Of a stretch of DNA of 13,479 nt, positions 1 to 6,546 are shown one piece after another (positions within the stretch are counted from its first letter, which is position 1; every line of letters begins with the position of its first letter). The DNA lies in NCBI GenBank assembly GCA_030039095.1, contig JASHQP010000118.1:1-13479 (forward strand). The letters are read 5' to 3'. Source of the DNA: Streptosporangiaceae bacterium (GTDB lineage: Bacteria > Actinomycetota > Actinomycetes > Streptosporangiales > Streptosporangiaceae). The notes beneath the pieces are model-generated. The model ran no database searches, was not told the origin of the DNA, and saw only the letters and a list, made by a program, of their open reading frames with translations. Position numbers and translations under genes: made by a program.

Positions 1-1044
1 GACTTCCACGCCTGGCTGCAGTGGCTGGCGGGTGAGCAGCTGGCGGCCGCGCAGCGGGCGGCGCTCGCGGCCGGCATGGGCACGGGGATCATCACGGACC
101 TCGCGGTCGGCGTGCATCCGGGCGGGGCGGACGCGTGGGCGAACCAGGACCTGCTCGTCGGCGGCCTGTCCGTGGGAGCGCCGCCGGACGAGTTCAACCA
201 GCGAGGGCAGGACTGGTCACAGCCGCCGTGGCATCCGCAGCGGATGGCCGAGGCCGGCTACCGGCCGGTGGCCGGCCTGTTCGCCGCTGCGCTGCGGCAC
301 GCGGGCGGGCTGCGGGTCGACCACGTGATGGGCCTGATGCGGCTGTGGTGCGTACCGCACGGCATGACGCCAGACCGCGGCGCGTACATCCGTTACGACC
401 ACCACGCCACGGTGGCCGCGCTGGCCGGCCAGGCCGCGGCCGCCGGCGCGCTGGCGATCGGCGAGGACCTCGGCACCGTCGACCCGTGGATCCGGGAGTA
501 TCTCGCCTCCAGCGGCATCATGGGCACGATGATGCTCTGGTTCGCGCGTGAGCCCGATGGCGCGGCGCTGGCGCCGGAGCACTGGCGCCACGACTGCATG
601 GCGACCGTCGGAACCCACGACGTGCCGCCGGTCGCCGCGTTCCGCACCGGCGAGCAGGTAACGGTGCGGGCCCGTCTCGGGTTGCTCAACCGTCCGGAAC
701 ACACGGAACGCGACGCCGCGGCGCTGATGCTGTCGAGCTGGCGCGACGCCCTGGCTGCGCGCGGCCTGATCCCGGATGGCCCGCTGCCCGGGCCCGACGC
801 GTTCACGGTGGCGCTGTACGGCTACCTGAGCCTGACCCCCGCTGCGCTCGTCGGCGTCTCGCTGGCCGACGCGGTGGGCGACCGCCGCGCCCAGAACCTC
901 CCCGGCACCAGCGACGAGTACCCGAACTGGCAGATACCGCTCTGTGACGCGAGCGGCCGGGCCGTGCTCGTCGAGGAGCTGCCCGACCTGCCCCTTCTTC
1001 GTGCGGTCTGTGCCGAGGCCGCGGGACGCTGGCCGCTCCCGTAG
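1..1044 (+). CDS. malQ: 4-alpha-glucanotransferase (amylomaltase), 3' part
   Basis: Cytoplasmic GH77 enzyme that transfers alpha-1,4-glucan segments in maltodextrin and glycogen metabolism. Reading frame 1 is open from the first base to the TAG at 1042-1044, giving 347 codons; the N-terminal half lies outside the window, since actinobacterial MalQ proteins are usually around 700 residues. Visible GH77 signatures: RVDH with the nucleophile Asp at 319-321, GEDLGTV with the acid/base Glu at 463-465, and GTHDVPP with the third active-site Asp at 619-621 (the family consensus is THD-x-P). NQDL and the GLMRLW stretch also fit. The active site is therefore intact. The C-terminal residues LPLLRAVCAEA match the short helix that usually ends these proteins. 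The next gene starts 9 bp downstream on the same strand. Family assignment is firm; only the missing start is uncertain. Confidence 0.93.
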   Translation, partial: DFHAWLQWLAGEQLAAAQRAALAAGMGTGIITDLAVGVHPGGADAWANQDLLVGGLSVGAPPDEFNQRGQDWSQPPWHPQRMAEAGYRPVAGLFAAALRHAGGLRVDHVMGLMRLWCVPHGMTPDRGAYIRYDHHATVAALAGQAAAAGALAIGEDLGTVDPWIREYLASSGIMGTMMLWFAREPDGAALAPEHWRHDCMATVGTHDVPPVAAFRTGEQVTVRARLGLLNRPEHTERDAAALMLSSWRDALAARGLIPDGPLPGPDAFTVALYGYLSLTPAALVGVSLADAVGDRRAQNLPGTSDEYPNWQIPLCDASGRAVLVEELPDLPLLRAVCAEAAGRWPLP

Positions 1045-1053
1045 GCTTCGCGC

Positions 1054-1857
1054 ATGAGCGCAAGCGACGCCGGGCCGCCGGCGTTCGACACCAGCGTGGC
1101 TCACATCGCCCGCGTCTACGACTACTGGCTCGGCGGCAAGGACAACTATGCGGCCGACCGTGCGGTCGGCGACCAGGTGATGCAGGCCTATCCGAACATC
1201 GCACACTCGGTCCAGGCCAACAGGGCGTTCCTGGCGCGGGTAGTGAGCTACCTGGTCGCCGAGGCCGGAATCCGGCAGTTCCTCGATATCGGCACCGGGA
1301 TCCCGACCGCGAACAACACCCACGAGGTCGCCCAGTCGGTCGCTGCGGAGTGCCGGGTGGTCTACGTGGACAACGACCCGGTCGTGCTCTCCCACGCCCG
1401 GGCCCTGCTCGCCAGTGACCCGGCGGGTGCCACCGACTACATCGACGCCGACCTGCGTGACACCGCCACTGTGCTGTCCGAGGCCAGGCGGACGCTGGAC
1501 TTCTCCGAGCCCGTGGCCTTGATGCTGCTCGGGATACTGCACATGGTCGGTGAGCAGGATGACCCGCGCGCATCCGTGGCGGCGCTGATCAGTGCCGTGC
1601 CGTCGGGCAGCTACCTCACCATTTCGCACCCGGCGTCGGACATCGATGCCGCCGCGGGCGCCGAGGCGAGCCGGCGCTACAACGCACAGGCGGCCGAGTC
1701 GGCGACGTTCCGGTCTCACGCGCAGGTCATGGAGTTCTTCGAGGGCCTCGAGTTCGTGCCGCCGGGCCTGGTGCCGGTGCCCGAATGGCGGCCCCGCTCG
1801 GAGATCGAGGCCAAGACGCCGTCGAACCTGTGGGGCGGGGTCGCGCGCAAGCCCTGA
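1054..1857 (+). CDS. SAM-dependent methyltransferase, DUF574 / Methyltransf_19 family
   Basis: 267-residue protein of the actinobacterial DUF574 (PF04672) family, a Rossmann-fold methyltransferase-like group with few characterised members and unknown acceptor. Seen: the family's N-terminal signature ARVYDYWLGGKDN (residues 19-31), the SAM-binding motif I LDIGTG (77-82) and the acidic loop VDNDP (105-109) ending strand beta-2. The length is normal for the family. ATG 1054 is preceded by AGG (1043-1045) at 8 nt, overlapping the malQ stop, so translation may be coupled to malQ; a functional tie to glycogen metabolism is not implied. The gene ends 8 bp before the stop codon of the convergent pepN. 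The C-terminus (WRPRSEIEAK, then WGGVARKP) is typical of full-length members. The family call is strong; the substrate cannot be inferred. Confidence 0.88.
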   Translation: MSASDAGPPAFDTSVAHIARVYDYWLGGKDNYAADRAVGDQVMQAYPNIAHSVQANRAFLARVVSYLVAEAGIRQFLDIGTGIPTANNTHEVAQSVAAECRVVYVDNDPVVLSHARALLASDPAGATDYIDADLRDTATVLSEARRTLDFSEPVALMLLGILHMVGEQDDPRASVAALISAVPSGSYLTISHPASDIDAAAGAEASRRYNAQAAESATFRSHAQVMEFFEGLEFVPPGLVPVPEWRPRSEIEAKTPSNLWGGVARKP

Positions 1858-1865
1858 CGAGCAGG

Positions 1866-4400
1866 CTACGTTGCCTGGGCGTCCCGCTCGCGGCAGCGCA
1901 GGGCGCGGGCCACGTCGTCCCTGCCCTCGATCAGCAGCCGGTGCAGCGACGGCGGCGCGTCCATCCTGTCGATGGAGGCGTCGGCGGCCGCGATGGCATC
2001 CGGCGTGACCTTCCACCGCGGGTAGGCGTACTCGGCGAAGTGCTGCGCCATGTCCGAGCCCCAGTCCCGCCAGATGCCGGCGACGACGTCGAAATAGCGG
2101 TTCACGTACGGCTCCAGCAGCTCGCCCGCGTCTGGGTCGGCGAACCCGTCGAGCGTGGCCCGGAACGTCGCGTTCGGCAGCGTGCCACCGGTGATCTGGC
2201 TCCAGGCCTGCTCCTTGGCCACCGGGTCGGGAAACGCCGCACGGCAGGCAGCGGCGTGCCGGGCGCCCACGTCCGTGTTGTCCCTGGCCAGCTCGGCGTC
2301 GACCTCGGCGGCCCCGGCGGCGCCGCAGCTGGCCAGCCGGTACAGCAGGTCCCAGCGCAGCTCGGTGTCGACCGCGAGGCCCTCGATCACCGCGGAGCCG
2401 TCCCGCAGTCCCGCCAGCAGCGCCAGGTCAGCGGCCGAGCTGGCCACCCCGGCAAACGCCTGGGCATACGCGAGCTGGCGGTCCGACCCCGGCTCGGCGT
2501 GCTGCAGGAGCTCCCGCACCACCCCGGCGATCTGGTCGAGCCCGGTGGCGCGCCAGGCCGGGTCGGCGAACCGGCGCACCGCGCTCGCTGCCTGGCGCAG
2601 CACGGTCTGCAGCCCCGTGATGTCCTCTATCGCGTCCACACCGGACATGGCCACGCTCACGTACTCGCGCGCGGGCAGTTCCGCGTCCCGGCACATGTCC
2701 CACGCGGCGGACCAGCACAGCGCCGCCGGCAGCGACTCGGTGAACTCGCCGATGCCGGTGATGAGCGTGCGCAGAGAATGGGTGTCCAGGCGGATCTTCG
2801 CGTAGGTGAGGTCGTCGTCGTTGACGAGGATCAGGTCCGGCCGCTGCTCCCCGATCAGCTCCGGCACCTCGGTCCGCTCGCCGTCGACGTCGATCTCGAC
2901 CCGGTACCGCCGGGACAGGCCCCCTTGTTCGCCCCGGTCGTACAGGCCGATCGCGATGCGGTGCGGGCGGAGCACCGGGTGGCTTGCTGGTGCCTCCTGG
3001 AGCACCGCGAACTCGGAGAACCTGCCGTCGCTGTCGCACTGGTACTCCGGCCGCAGCGTGTTGATCCCGGCGGTCTCGAGCCACTTCTTCGACCAGGCCG
3101 CCAGGTCACGTCCGGAGGCCTCCTGGAGCGCGGCGAGGAGATCGGCGAGCGTCGCGTTGCCCCACGCGTGCTGCGCGAAGTACCGGCGCACCCCGGTGAG
3201 GAAATTCTGCCGGCCGACGTGGGCGACAAGCTGCTTGAGCACCGCCGCGCCCTTGGCGTACGTGATCCCGTCGAAGTTCACCTCGACGGCTTCGATGTCG
3301 GGGATGTCGGCCGCCACCGGGTGCGTGGACGGAAGCTGGTCTTGCCGGTACGCCGACGTCTTCCAGGCCTGGGTGAACGTGGTCCAGGCGCCCGTCCAGC
3401 GGGTGGCCTCGGACTCTGCCACGAGGCTGGCCCAGGTGGCGAACGACTCGTTGAGCCACAGGTCATCCCACCAGCGCATGGTGACCAGGTCGCCGAACCA
3501 CATGTGCGCCATTTCGTGCAGGATCGTCTCGGCGCGCGCTTCCCGTGAGCTGTCCGTCACCCGCGACCGGAACACGTAGGCCTCGAGGAACGTGACGCAG
3601 CCCGCGTTCTCCATGGCGCCTGCCTTGAACTCGGGCACGAACAGCTGGTCGTACTTGCCGAACGGGTAGCGCACCCCGAACGCGGCGTGGAAGTAGTCGA
3701 AGCCTTGCCTGGTCACCTCGAGGATCTCGTCCGGGTCCAGGTAAGGGGCCAGCGACTGGCGGCAGTAGATTCCGAGCGGGATCCCGTCGTGCTCAGAGCG
3801 CACCACGTGGTACGGGCCGGCCGCGACCGCGGTGATGTACGTCGGCAGCACCGCCGTTCGCGGGAACACCCAGAGCGCCGTCTTCGTCAGGGGCGCCTGG
3901 GCAACCGTTTCCGGCGCGGCATTCGAGATCACCTGCCAGCCCTGCCTGGCGGTGACCTGAAACTCGAAGGTGGCCTTCAGGTCCGGCTGGTCGAAGCAGG
4001 CGTAGATGCGGTGCGCGTCGAACGTCTCGAGGTCGGAATACATGTAGACGCCGCCGTCGGCGGGGTCGGTGAACCGGTGCAGGCCCTCGCCGGAGCGTGA
4101 GTAGGCGCAGTCGGCGGCGACCCGCAGCTCGTTGCTCTCGGCGAGGCCGGCCAGAGCGATCCGGTTCCCGTCGAAGCTCTCCGGGCCGACGCGGACCCCG
4201 TTGAGCGTGATCTCGTGCACCGCCGGCGCCGTGAGGTCTATGAACGCTGACGCACCGGGGCGCCTGCAGCCGAAGCTGACCGTGGTCACCGAGCCGAACG
4301 TGACGTCACCCTCGGTCAGGTCCAGCTCGACACTGTAGGACTGCACATCGAGCAGGCTCGCGCGTTCCCGCGCCTCATCGCGCGTGAGGTTGCTGGTCAC
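1866..4400 (-). CDS. pepN: aminopeptidase N (M1 family zinc metallopeptidase)
   Basis: Cytosolic zinc aminopeptidase that removes N-terminal residues from peptides. 844 residues, close to the usual actinobacterial PepN length. Seen: substrate-anchoring GAMEN (residues 261-265), zinc site HEMAH (295-299) with the third ligand Glu318 in LNES (HExxH-x18-E), and the transition-state Tyr381 in DGITYAKG. The C-terminal ERAP1-like helical domain follows. The GTG start (complement 4398-4400) was chosen because AAAGGA lies 8 nt upstream (complement 4409-4414) and the protein then begins at the conserved TSNLTRDEARERA. The frame stays open upstream to 5138, but that part is antisense to the reductase gene and does not look like PepN. 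Divergent from the Rv2466c-like gene, the same order as Rv2467/Rv2466c in M. tuberculosis. Converges with the methyltransferase gene. Confidence 0.96.
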   Translation of the reverse strand: MTSNLTRDEARERASLLDVQSYSVELDLTEGDVTFGSVTTVSFGCRRPGASAFIDLTAPAVHEITLNGVRVGPESFDGNRIALAGLAESNELRVAADCAYSRSGEGLHRFTDPADGGVYMYSDLETFDAHRIYACFDQPDLKATFEFQVTARQGWQVISNAAPETVAQAPLTKTALWVFPRTAVLPTYITAVAAGPYHVVRSEHDGIPLGIYCRQSLAPYLDPDEILEVTRQGFDYFHAAFGVRYPFGKYDQLFVPEFKAGAMENAGCVTFLEAYVFRSRVTDSSREARAETILHEMAHMWFGDLVTMRWWDDLWLNESFATWASLVAESEATRWTGAWTTFTQAWKTSAYRQDQLPSTHPVAADIPDIEAVEVNFDGITYAKGAAVLKQLVAHVGRQNFLTGVRRYFAQHAWGNATLADLLAALQEASGRDLAAWSKKWLETAGINTLRPEYQCDSDGRFSEFAVLQEAPASHPVLRPHRIAIGLYDRGEQGGLSRRYRVEIDVDGERTEVPELIGEQRPDLILVNDDDLTYAKIRLDTHSLRTLITGIGEFTESLPAALCWSAAWDMCRDAELPAREYVSVAMSGVDAIEDITGLQTVLRQAASAVRRFADPAWRATGLDQIAGVVRELLQHAEPGSDRQLAYAQAFAGVASSAADLALLAGLRDGSAVIEGLAVDTELRWDLLYRLASCGAAGAAEVDAELARDNTDVGARHAAACRAAFPDPVAKEQAWSQITGGTLPNATFRATLDGFADPDAGELLEPYVNRYFDVVAGIWRDWGSDMAQHFAEYAYPRWKVTPDAIAAADASIDRMDAPPSLHRLLIEGRDDVARALRCRERDAQAT

Positions 4401-4432
4401 CGGAGAGATCCTTTCCCGGACGGACGCTGGCG

Positions 4433-4438
4433 AGAATA
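4433..4438 (-). promoter_or_regulatory. candidate -10 element of pepN
   Basis: On the minus strand these bases read TATTCT, a reasonable sigma-70-like -10 hexamer and the most AT-rich patch in the 120-bp divergent region. It lies 32 nt upstream of the pepN GTG, implying a 5' leader of roughly 25 nt that contains the AAAGGA ribosome binding site. I see no convincing -35 box at 17-18 bp, so this is tentative. Confidence 0.35.
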
Positions 4439-4520
4439 GTCGCACGCCGGCCCGTGGAATGACCCGGCCAGCCCCCCGGTTGTCGCCAGCATCACCCCGC
4501 CCCTCCCGAGGAGAACGATC

Positions 4521-5135
4521 ATGGCCGAGCCCGAGCCAACCCCCGTCGATTTCTGGTTTGATCCTCTTTGCCCGTGGGCGTGGATCGCGTCGCGCTGGCT
4601 GCTCGAGGTCGAGAAGGTGCGCCCGGTGGCGCCACGCTGGCACGTGATGAGCCTCGCGGTGCTCAACGAGGGCAGAGACCTGCCCGAGGAGTACCAGGAG
4701 CTGATGGCGCAGGCGTGGGGACCGGTGCGGGTCGCCATTGCCGCCGAGCAGAAGTTCGGCCCCGAGGTGCTGCTGCCGCTGTACACCGCGCTCGGCACGC
4801 GGTTCCACCACGAGCAGGCGCCGAAGGACCGGGCCACGGTCGAGGCCGCGCTGGCGGAGGCCGGCCTGCCGGCGGACCTGGCGGACGCGATGGACGACCC
4901 GTCGCACGACGAAGCGCTGCGGGCATCGACGGCCGACGGCATGGACCGGGTCGGGTACGAGGTAGGCACGCCGGTGATCTCGGTCGACGGCGTGTCCTTC
5001 TTCGGTCCCGTGGTCTCGCCGATCCCGCGCGGCGACGACGCGGCCAGGCTCTGGGACGGCGTGCTGGCCGTCGCGGGCACCGACGGCTTCTTCGAGCTGA
5101 AGCGCAGCCGCACCAGGGACCCGATCTTCGACTGA
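4521..5135 (+). CDS. DsbA-fold mycothiol-dependent reductase, Rv2466c-like
   Basis: 204-residue thioredoxin/DsbA-fold protein (DSBA domain). The N-terminal core [12 protein letters not shown] (residues 10-21) places the active-site Cys17 at the start of the first helix, as in M. tuberculosis Rv2466c, a mycothiol-dependent reductase that also reduces nitro compounds. Here the motif is CPWA, so the second Cys of the CxxC is absent and a monothiol mechanism with mycothiol as resolving thiol is expected (inference). The cis-Pro segment is GTPVIS (about residues 150-155). Start ATG 4521 has a clear GAGGAG at 4508-4513, 7 nt upstream. rpiB follows 37 bp downstream and pepN is divergent, matching the M. 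tuberculosis order Rv2467-Rv2466c-Rv2465c, which supports the assignment. Reductive detoxification or thiol redox is the likely role; the natural substrate is unknown. Confidence 0.87.
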   Translation: MAEPEPTPVDFWFDPLCPWAWIASRWLLEVEKVRPVAPRWHVMSLAVLNEGRDLPEEYQELMAQAWGPVRVAIAAEQKFGPEVLLPLYTALGTRFHHEQAPKDRATVEAALAEAGLPADLADAMDDPSHDEALRASTADGMDRVGYEVGTPVISVDGVSFFGPVVSPIPRGDDAARLWDGVLAVAGTDGFFELKRSRTRDPIFD

Positions 5136-5172
5136 CACCGGGCCACCCGCCGGCGGCGGGTCTGACAGACTG

Positions 5173-5655
5173 GTGCCCGTGCGCGTCTACCTAGGATCCG
5201 ACCACGCGGGTTTCGTGCTGAAGGGCCACCTCATCGAGTGGCTGAAGCAGGCAGGCCACGATCCGGTCGACTGCGGCCCGGATGCCGAGCGCGATGACGA
5301 CGACTACCCGCCGTATGTGATGCGCGCGGCCGACGCCGCCGTCAGGGACCCGGGCAGCCTGGGCATCGTCATCGGCGGCTCGGGGAACGGCGAGGCGATC
5401 GCCGCGAACAAGATACGCGGGGTGCGGGCCGCGATCGCCTGGAGTCAGGAGACGGCCCAGCTCGCCCGGCTGCACAACAACGCGAACGTGCTCAGTCTCG
5501 GGGCGCGCATGTACTCCGTCGAGGATGCCGTGTCGTTCGCGCAGGTGTTCGTGGAGACCGAGTTCTCCGGCGCGGAGAGGCACGCCCGGCGACTGGGAGA
5601 GATCGCGGACTACGAGGCCACGGGGGAGCTTCCCGCGTCGCCGGCCGGGCCGTAG
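5173..5655 (+). CDS. rpiB: ribose-5-phosphate isomerase B
   Basis: Interconverts ribose 5-phosphate and ribulose 5-phosphate in the non-oxidative pentose phosphate pathway. 160 residues (RpiB/LacAB family). Seen: GSDHAGF (residues 8-14; Asp10 and His11 are active-site residues), IVIGGSGNGEAIAANK (65-80) and the phosphate/ring-opening region HNNANV (101-106). E. coli-type RpiB has a catalytic Cys in a CGTGIG loop; this protein has GGSGNGE with Glu74, the version described for mycobacterial RpiB where Glu is the base. Two in-frame GTG starts are possible: 5173 (GGCGGCGGG ends 12 nt upstream) and 5179, which would give the family's usual MRVYLGSDHAG start. I report 5173 on spacing, but 5179 is about equally likely. 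The SET-domain gene starts 2 bp after the stop. Confidence 0.94.
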   Translation: MPVRVYLGSDHAGFVLKGHLIEWLKQAGHDPVDCGPDAERDDDDYPPYVMRAADAAVRDPGSLGIVIGGSGNGEAIAANKIRGVRAAIAWSQETAQLARLHNNANVLSLGARMYSVEDAVSFAQVFVETEFSGAERHARRLGEIADYEATGELPASPAGP

Positions 5656-5657
5656 CG

Positions 5658-6173
5658 TTGGCCGTTTCCAGCTACATCTCGCCCAAGGCGGTCAAGGGCA
5701 GGCCCAGTGAGATCGCGGGCCGCGGCCTGATCGCGGTCGCGCCGATCGCCAAGGACGAGATCGTCGCGATCAAGGGCGGCCACCTCGTCGACACGGCCAC
5801 GCTGGAGGCGCTGCCGGAACGGCTGCGCAACTCCGAGGTACAGGTCGCCGACGGCTTCTACCTCGTGGCACTGGACGAGGCCGAGTACGAGCCGGTCATG
5901 CTGTTCATCAATCACTCCTGTGAGCCCAACGTCGGCTTCGCCGGCAACATCGTGCTGGTGGCCATGCGCGACGTCGCAGCGGGGGAGGAGCTGACCACCG
6001 ACTACGCCCTGTTCGACGACGCCGACGACCCGATGACCTGCAACTGTGGCACGCCATCCTGCCGCGGCACGATCAGCGGCCGGGACTGGCGGCTGCCGGA
6101 GCTGCAGCGTCGTTACGGCAGCTACTTCTCCACCTACCTTCACCGCCGCTTCGCCTCTGCCGCCGGGACATAG
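5658..6173 (+). CDS. SET-domain protein (putative protein-lysine methyltransferase)
   Basis: 171-residue compact SET-domain protein. SET domains transfer methyl groups from SAM to lysine side chains; bacterial targets are mostly unknown. Seen in order: SET motif I region IAGRGLIAV (residues 19-27), the SAM-binding and pseudoknot motif NHSCEPN (85-91), ELTTDY (111-116) with the conserved Tyr116, and a post-SET zinc cluster CNCGTPSCRG (Cys128, Cys130, Cys135). A fourth zinc ligand should be Cys88 of NHSC, as in eukaryotic SET/post-SET enzymes. All core residues are present, so activity is plausible. The start is TTG 5658, 2 bp after the rpiB stop; no strong ribosome binding site is visible and translation is probably coupled to rpiB. 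The reading frame and homology begin right there. The family is firm; substrate and physiological role are unknown. Confidence 0.88.
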   Translation: MAVSSYISPKAVKGRPSEIAGRGLIAVAPIAKDEIVAIKGGHLVDTATLEALPERLRNSEVQVADGFYLVALDEAEYEPVMLFINHSCEPNVGFAGNIVLVAMRDVAAGEELTTDYALFDDADDPMTCNCGTPSCRGTISGRDWRLPELQRRYGSYFSTYLHRRFASAAGT

Positions 6174-6192
6174 CAGCCGCCAGGTCACTCGC

Positions 6193-6212
6193 CCGCACCG
6201 TCCCGCGTGCGG
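6193..6212 (+). terminator. possible terminator hairpin after the SET gene
   Basis: CCGCAC (6193-6198) and GTGCGG (6207-6212) form a perfect 6-bp stem with an 8-nt loop, 19 bp after the SET-domain stop codon. There is no T-run, so it would be an actinobacterial-type hairpin without U-tract at best. Position is the main support. Confidence 0.3.
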
Positions 6213-6231
6213 CCTCGGATATCAACGCCTT

Positions 6232-6279
6232 CCTGGCCAGCCGGTCCCGCGTCCTGGCTGATAGCTTCGGCTGGCCTGG
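6232..6279. repeat. 11-bp inverted repeat with one mismatch
   Basis: CCTGGCCAGCC (6232-6242) is mirrored by GGCTGGCCTGG (6269-6279), matching at 10 of 11 positions with a T-T mismatch and a 26-nt loop. It could form an extended RNA hairpin downstream of the SET gene or be the footprint of a lost element. No target-site duplication was seen. Confidence 0.45.
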
Positions 6280-6326
6280 GCGGCTGAGTGTGGCGCTATG
6301 TCAGATCGTGGTTCAGGCGGCGCGGG

Positions 6327-6350
6327 CCTGGCTGGCGGGCTGCCAGGTTT
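6327..6350 (+). terminator. possible second terminator hairpin
   Basis: CCTGGC (6327-6332) pairs with GCCAGG (6342-6347) around a 9-nt loop and is directly followed by TTT (6348-6350). It lies 154 bp after the SET-domain stop and about 100 bp before the acyl-CoA operon promoter, so it could insulate that operon from upstream read-through. The stem is short and the T-run only three bases, so this is weak. Confidence 0.3.
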
Positions 6351-6451
6351 GCTCCCACCGGTCGCTTGCCTCGAGGCAGCGTGGGGTGAGGATGCCGGTG
6401 GCGCCTGGCCCGCCCCGTCTCAGCACCACCGGGATGGATGCCCGGTGAGCA

Positions 6452-6480
6452 TTGCACAATACTAACTAGTTAGTTAAGTT
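6452..6480 (+). promoter_or_regulatory. promoter of the acyl-CoA degradation operon
   Basis: A -35 box TTGCAC (6452-6457) and a -10 box TAAGTT (6475-6480) are separated by exactly 17 bp. The stretch is conspicuously AT-rich in an otherwise GC-rich window. Transcription should begin near 6487, leaving a leader of about 60 nt before the ligase ATG at 6547, which has GCGAGG at 6535-6540. The spacer is occupied by a 14-bp perfect palindrome, so RNA polymerase and a dimeric repressor would compete for the same DNA. Confidence 0.65.
6461..6474. promoter_or_regulatory. putative TetR operator palindrome
   Basis: ACTAACTAGTTAGT is a perfect 14-bp palindrome filling the -35/-10 spacer of the operon promoter. 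Its core AACTAGTT fits the AACNNGTT core of operators bound by TetR regulators of lipid and sterol catabolism such as KstR, but the outer T and A of the KstR consensus are not matched. The likely ligand is the TetR protein encoded at the end of the same operon (11474-12184), which would give autorepression relieved by an acyl-CoA. This pairing is inferred from position and symmetry. Confidence 0.6.
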
Positions 6481-6546
6481 AGAGACCTGGGGCTGCCCCG
6501 CAGGCACAGCCCGCACCGAGCCGGATCACGAAAGGCGAGGCAGGTC

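Larger units (their letters stand above)
6174..6451. other. intergenic region with inverted repeats, no intact gene
   Basis: About 280 bp between the SET-domain gene and the promoter of the acyl-CoA operon. No open frame on either strand has a start, ribosome binding site and recognisable product. It contains three GC-rich inverted repeats (6193-6212, 6232-6279, 6327-6347) and, on the minus strand, a short open frame ending at 6313-6315 that could be a decayed 3' end of a gene. Nothing else was recognised. Confidence 0.6.

Noticed and set aside
217..2016. Long minus-strand frame antisense to malQ and the methyltransferase gene.
   Set aside because: Composition is Arg/His/Gly-rich shadow sequence opposite two genes with clear catalytic motifs on the plus strand.
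1785..3579. Long plus-strand frames inside pepN.
   Set aside because: They are mirror frames of a gene with intact GAMEN and HExxH-x18-E motifs on the other strand and resemble no protein.
4401..5138. Upstream extension of the pepN frame to a 1090-residue protein.
   Set aside because: The extension is antisense to the Rv2466c-like gene, has no PepN homology, and a GTG with a good ribosome binding site sits at 4400.
6461..6474. Reading the palindrome as a canonical KstR site.
   Set aside because: Only the AACNNGTT core fits; the outer T and A of the KstR consensus are A and T here, so it is called a generic TetR operator instead.
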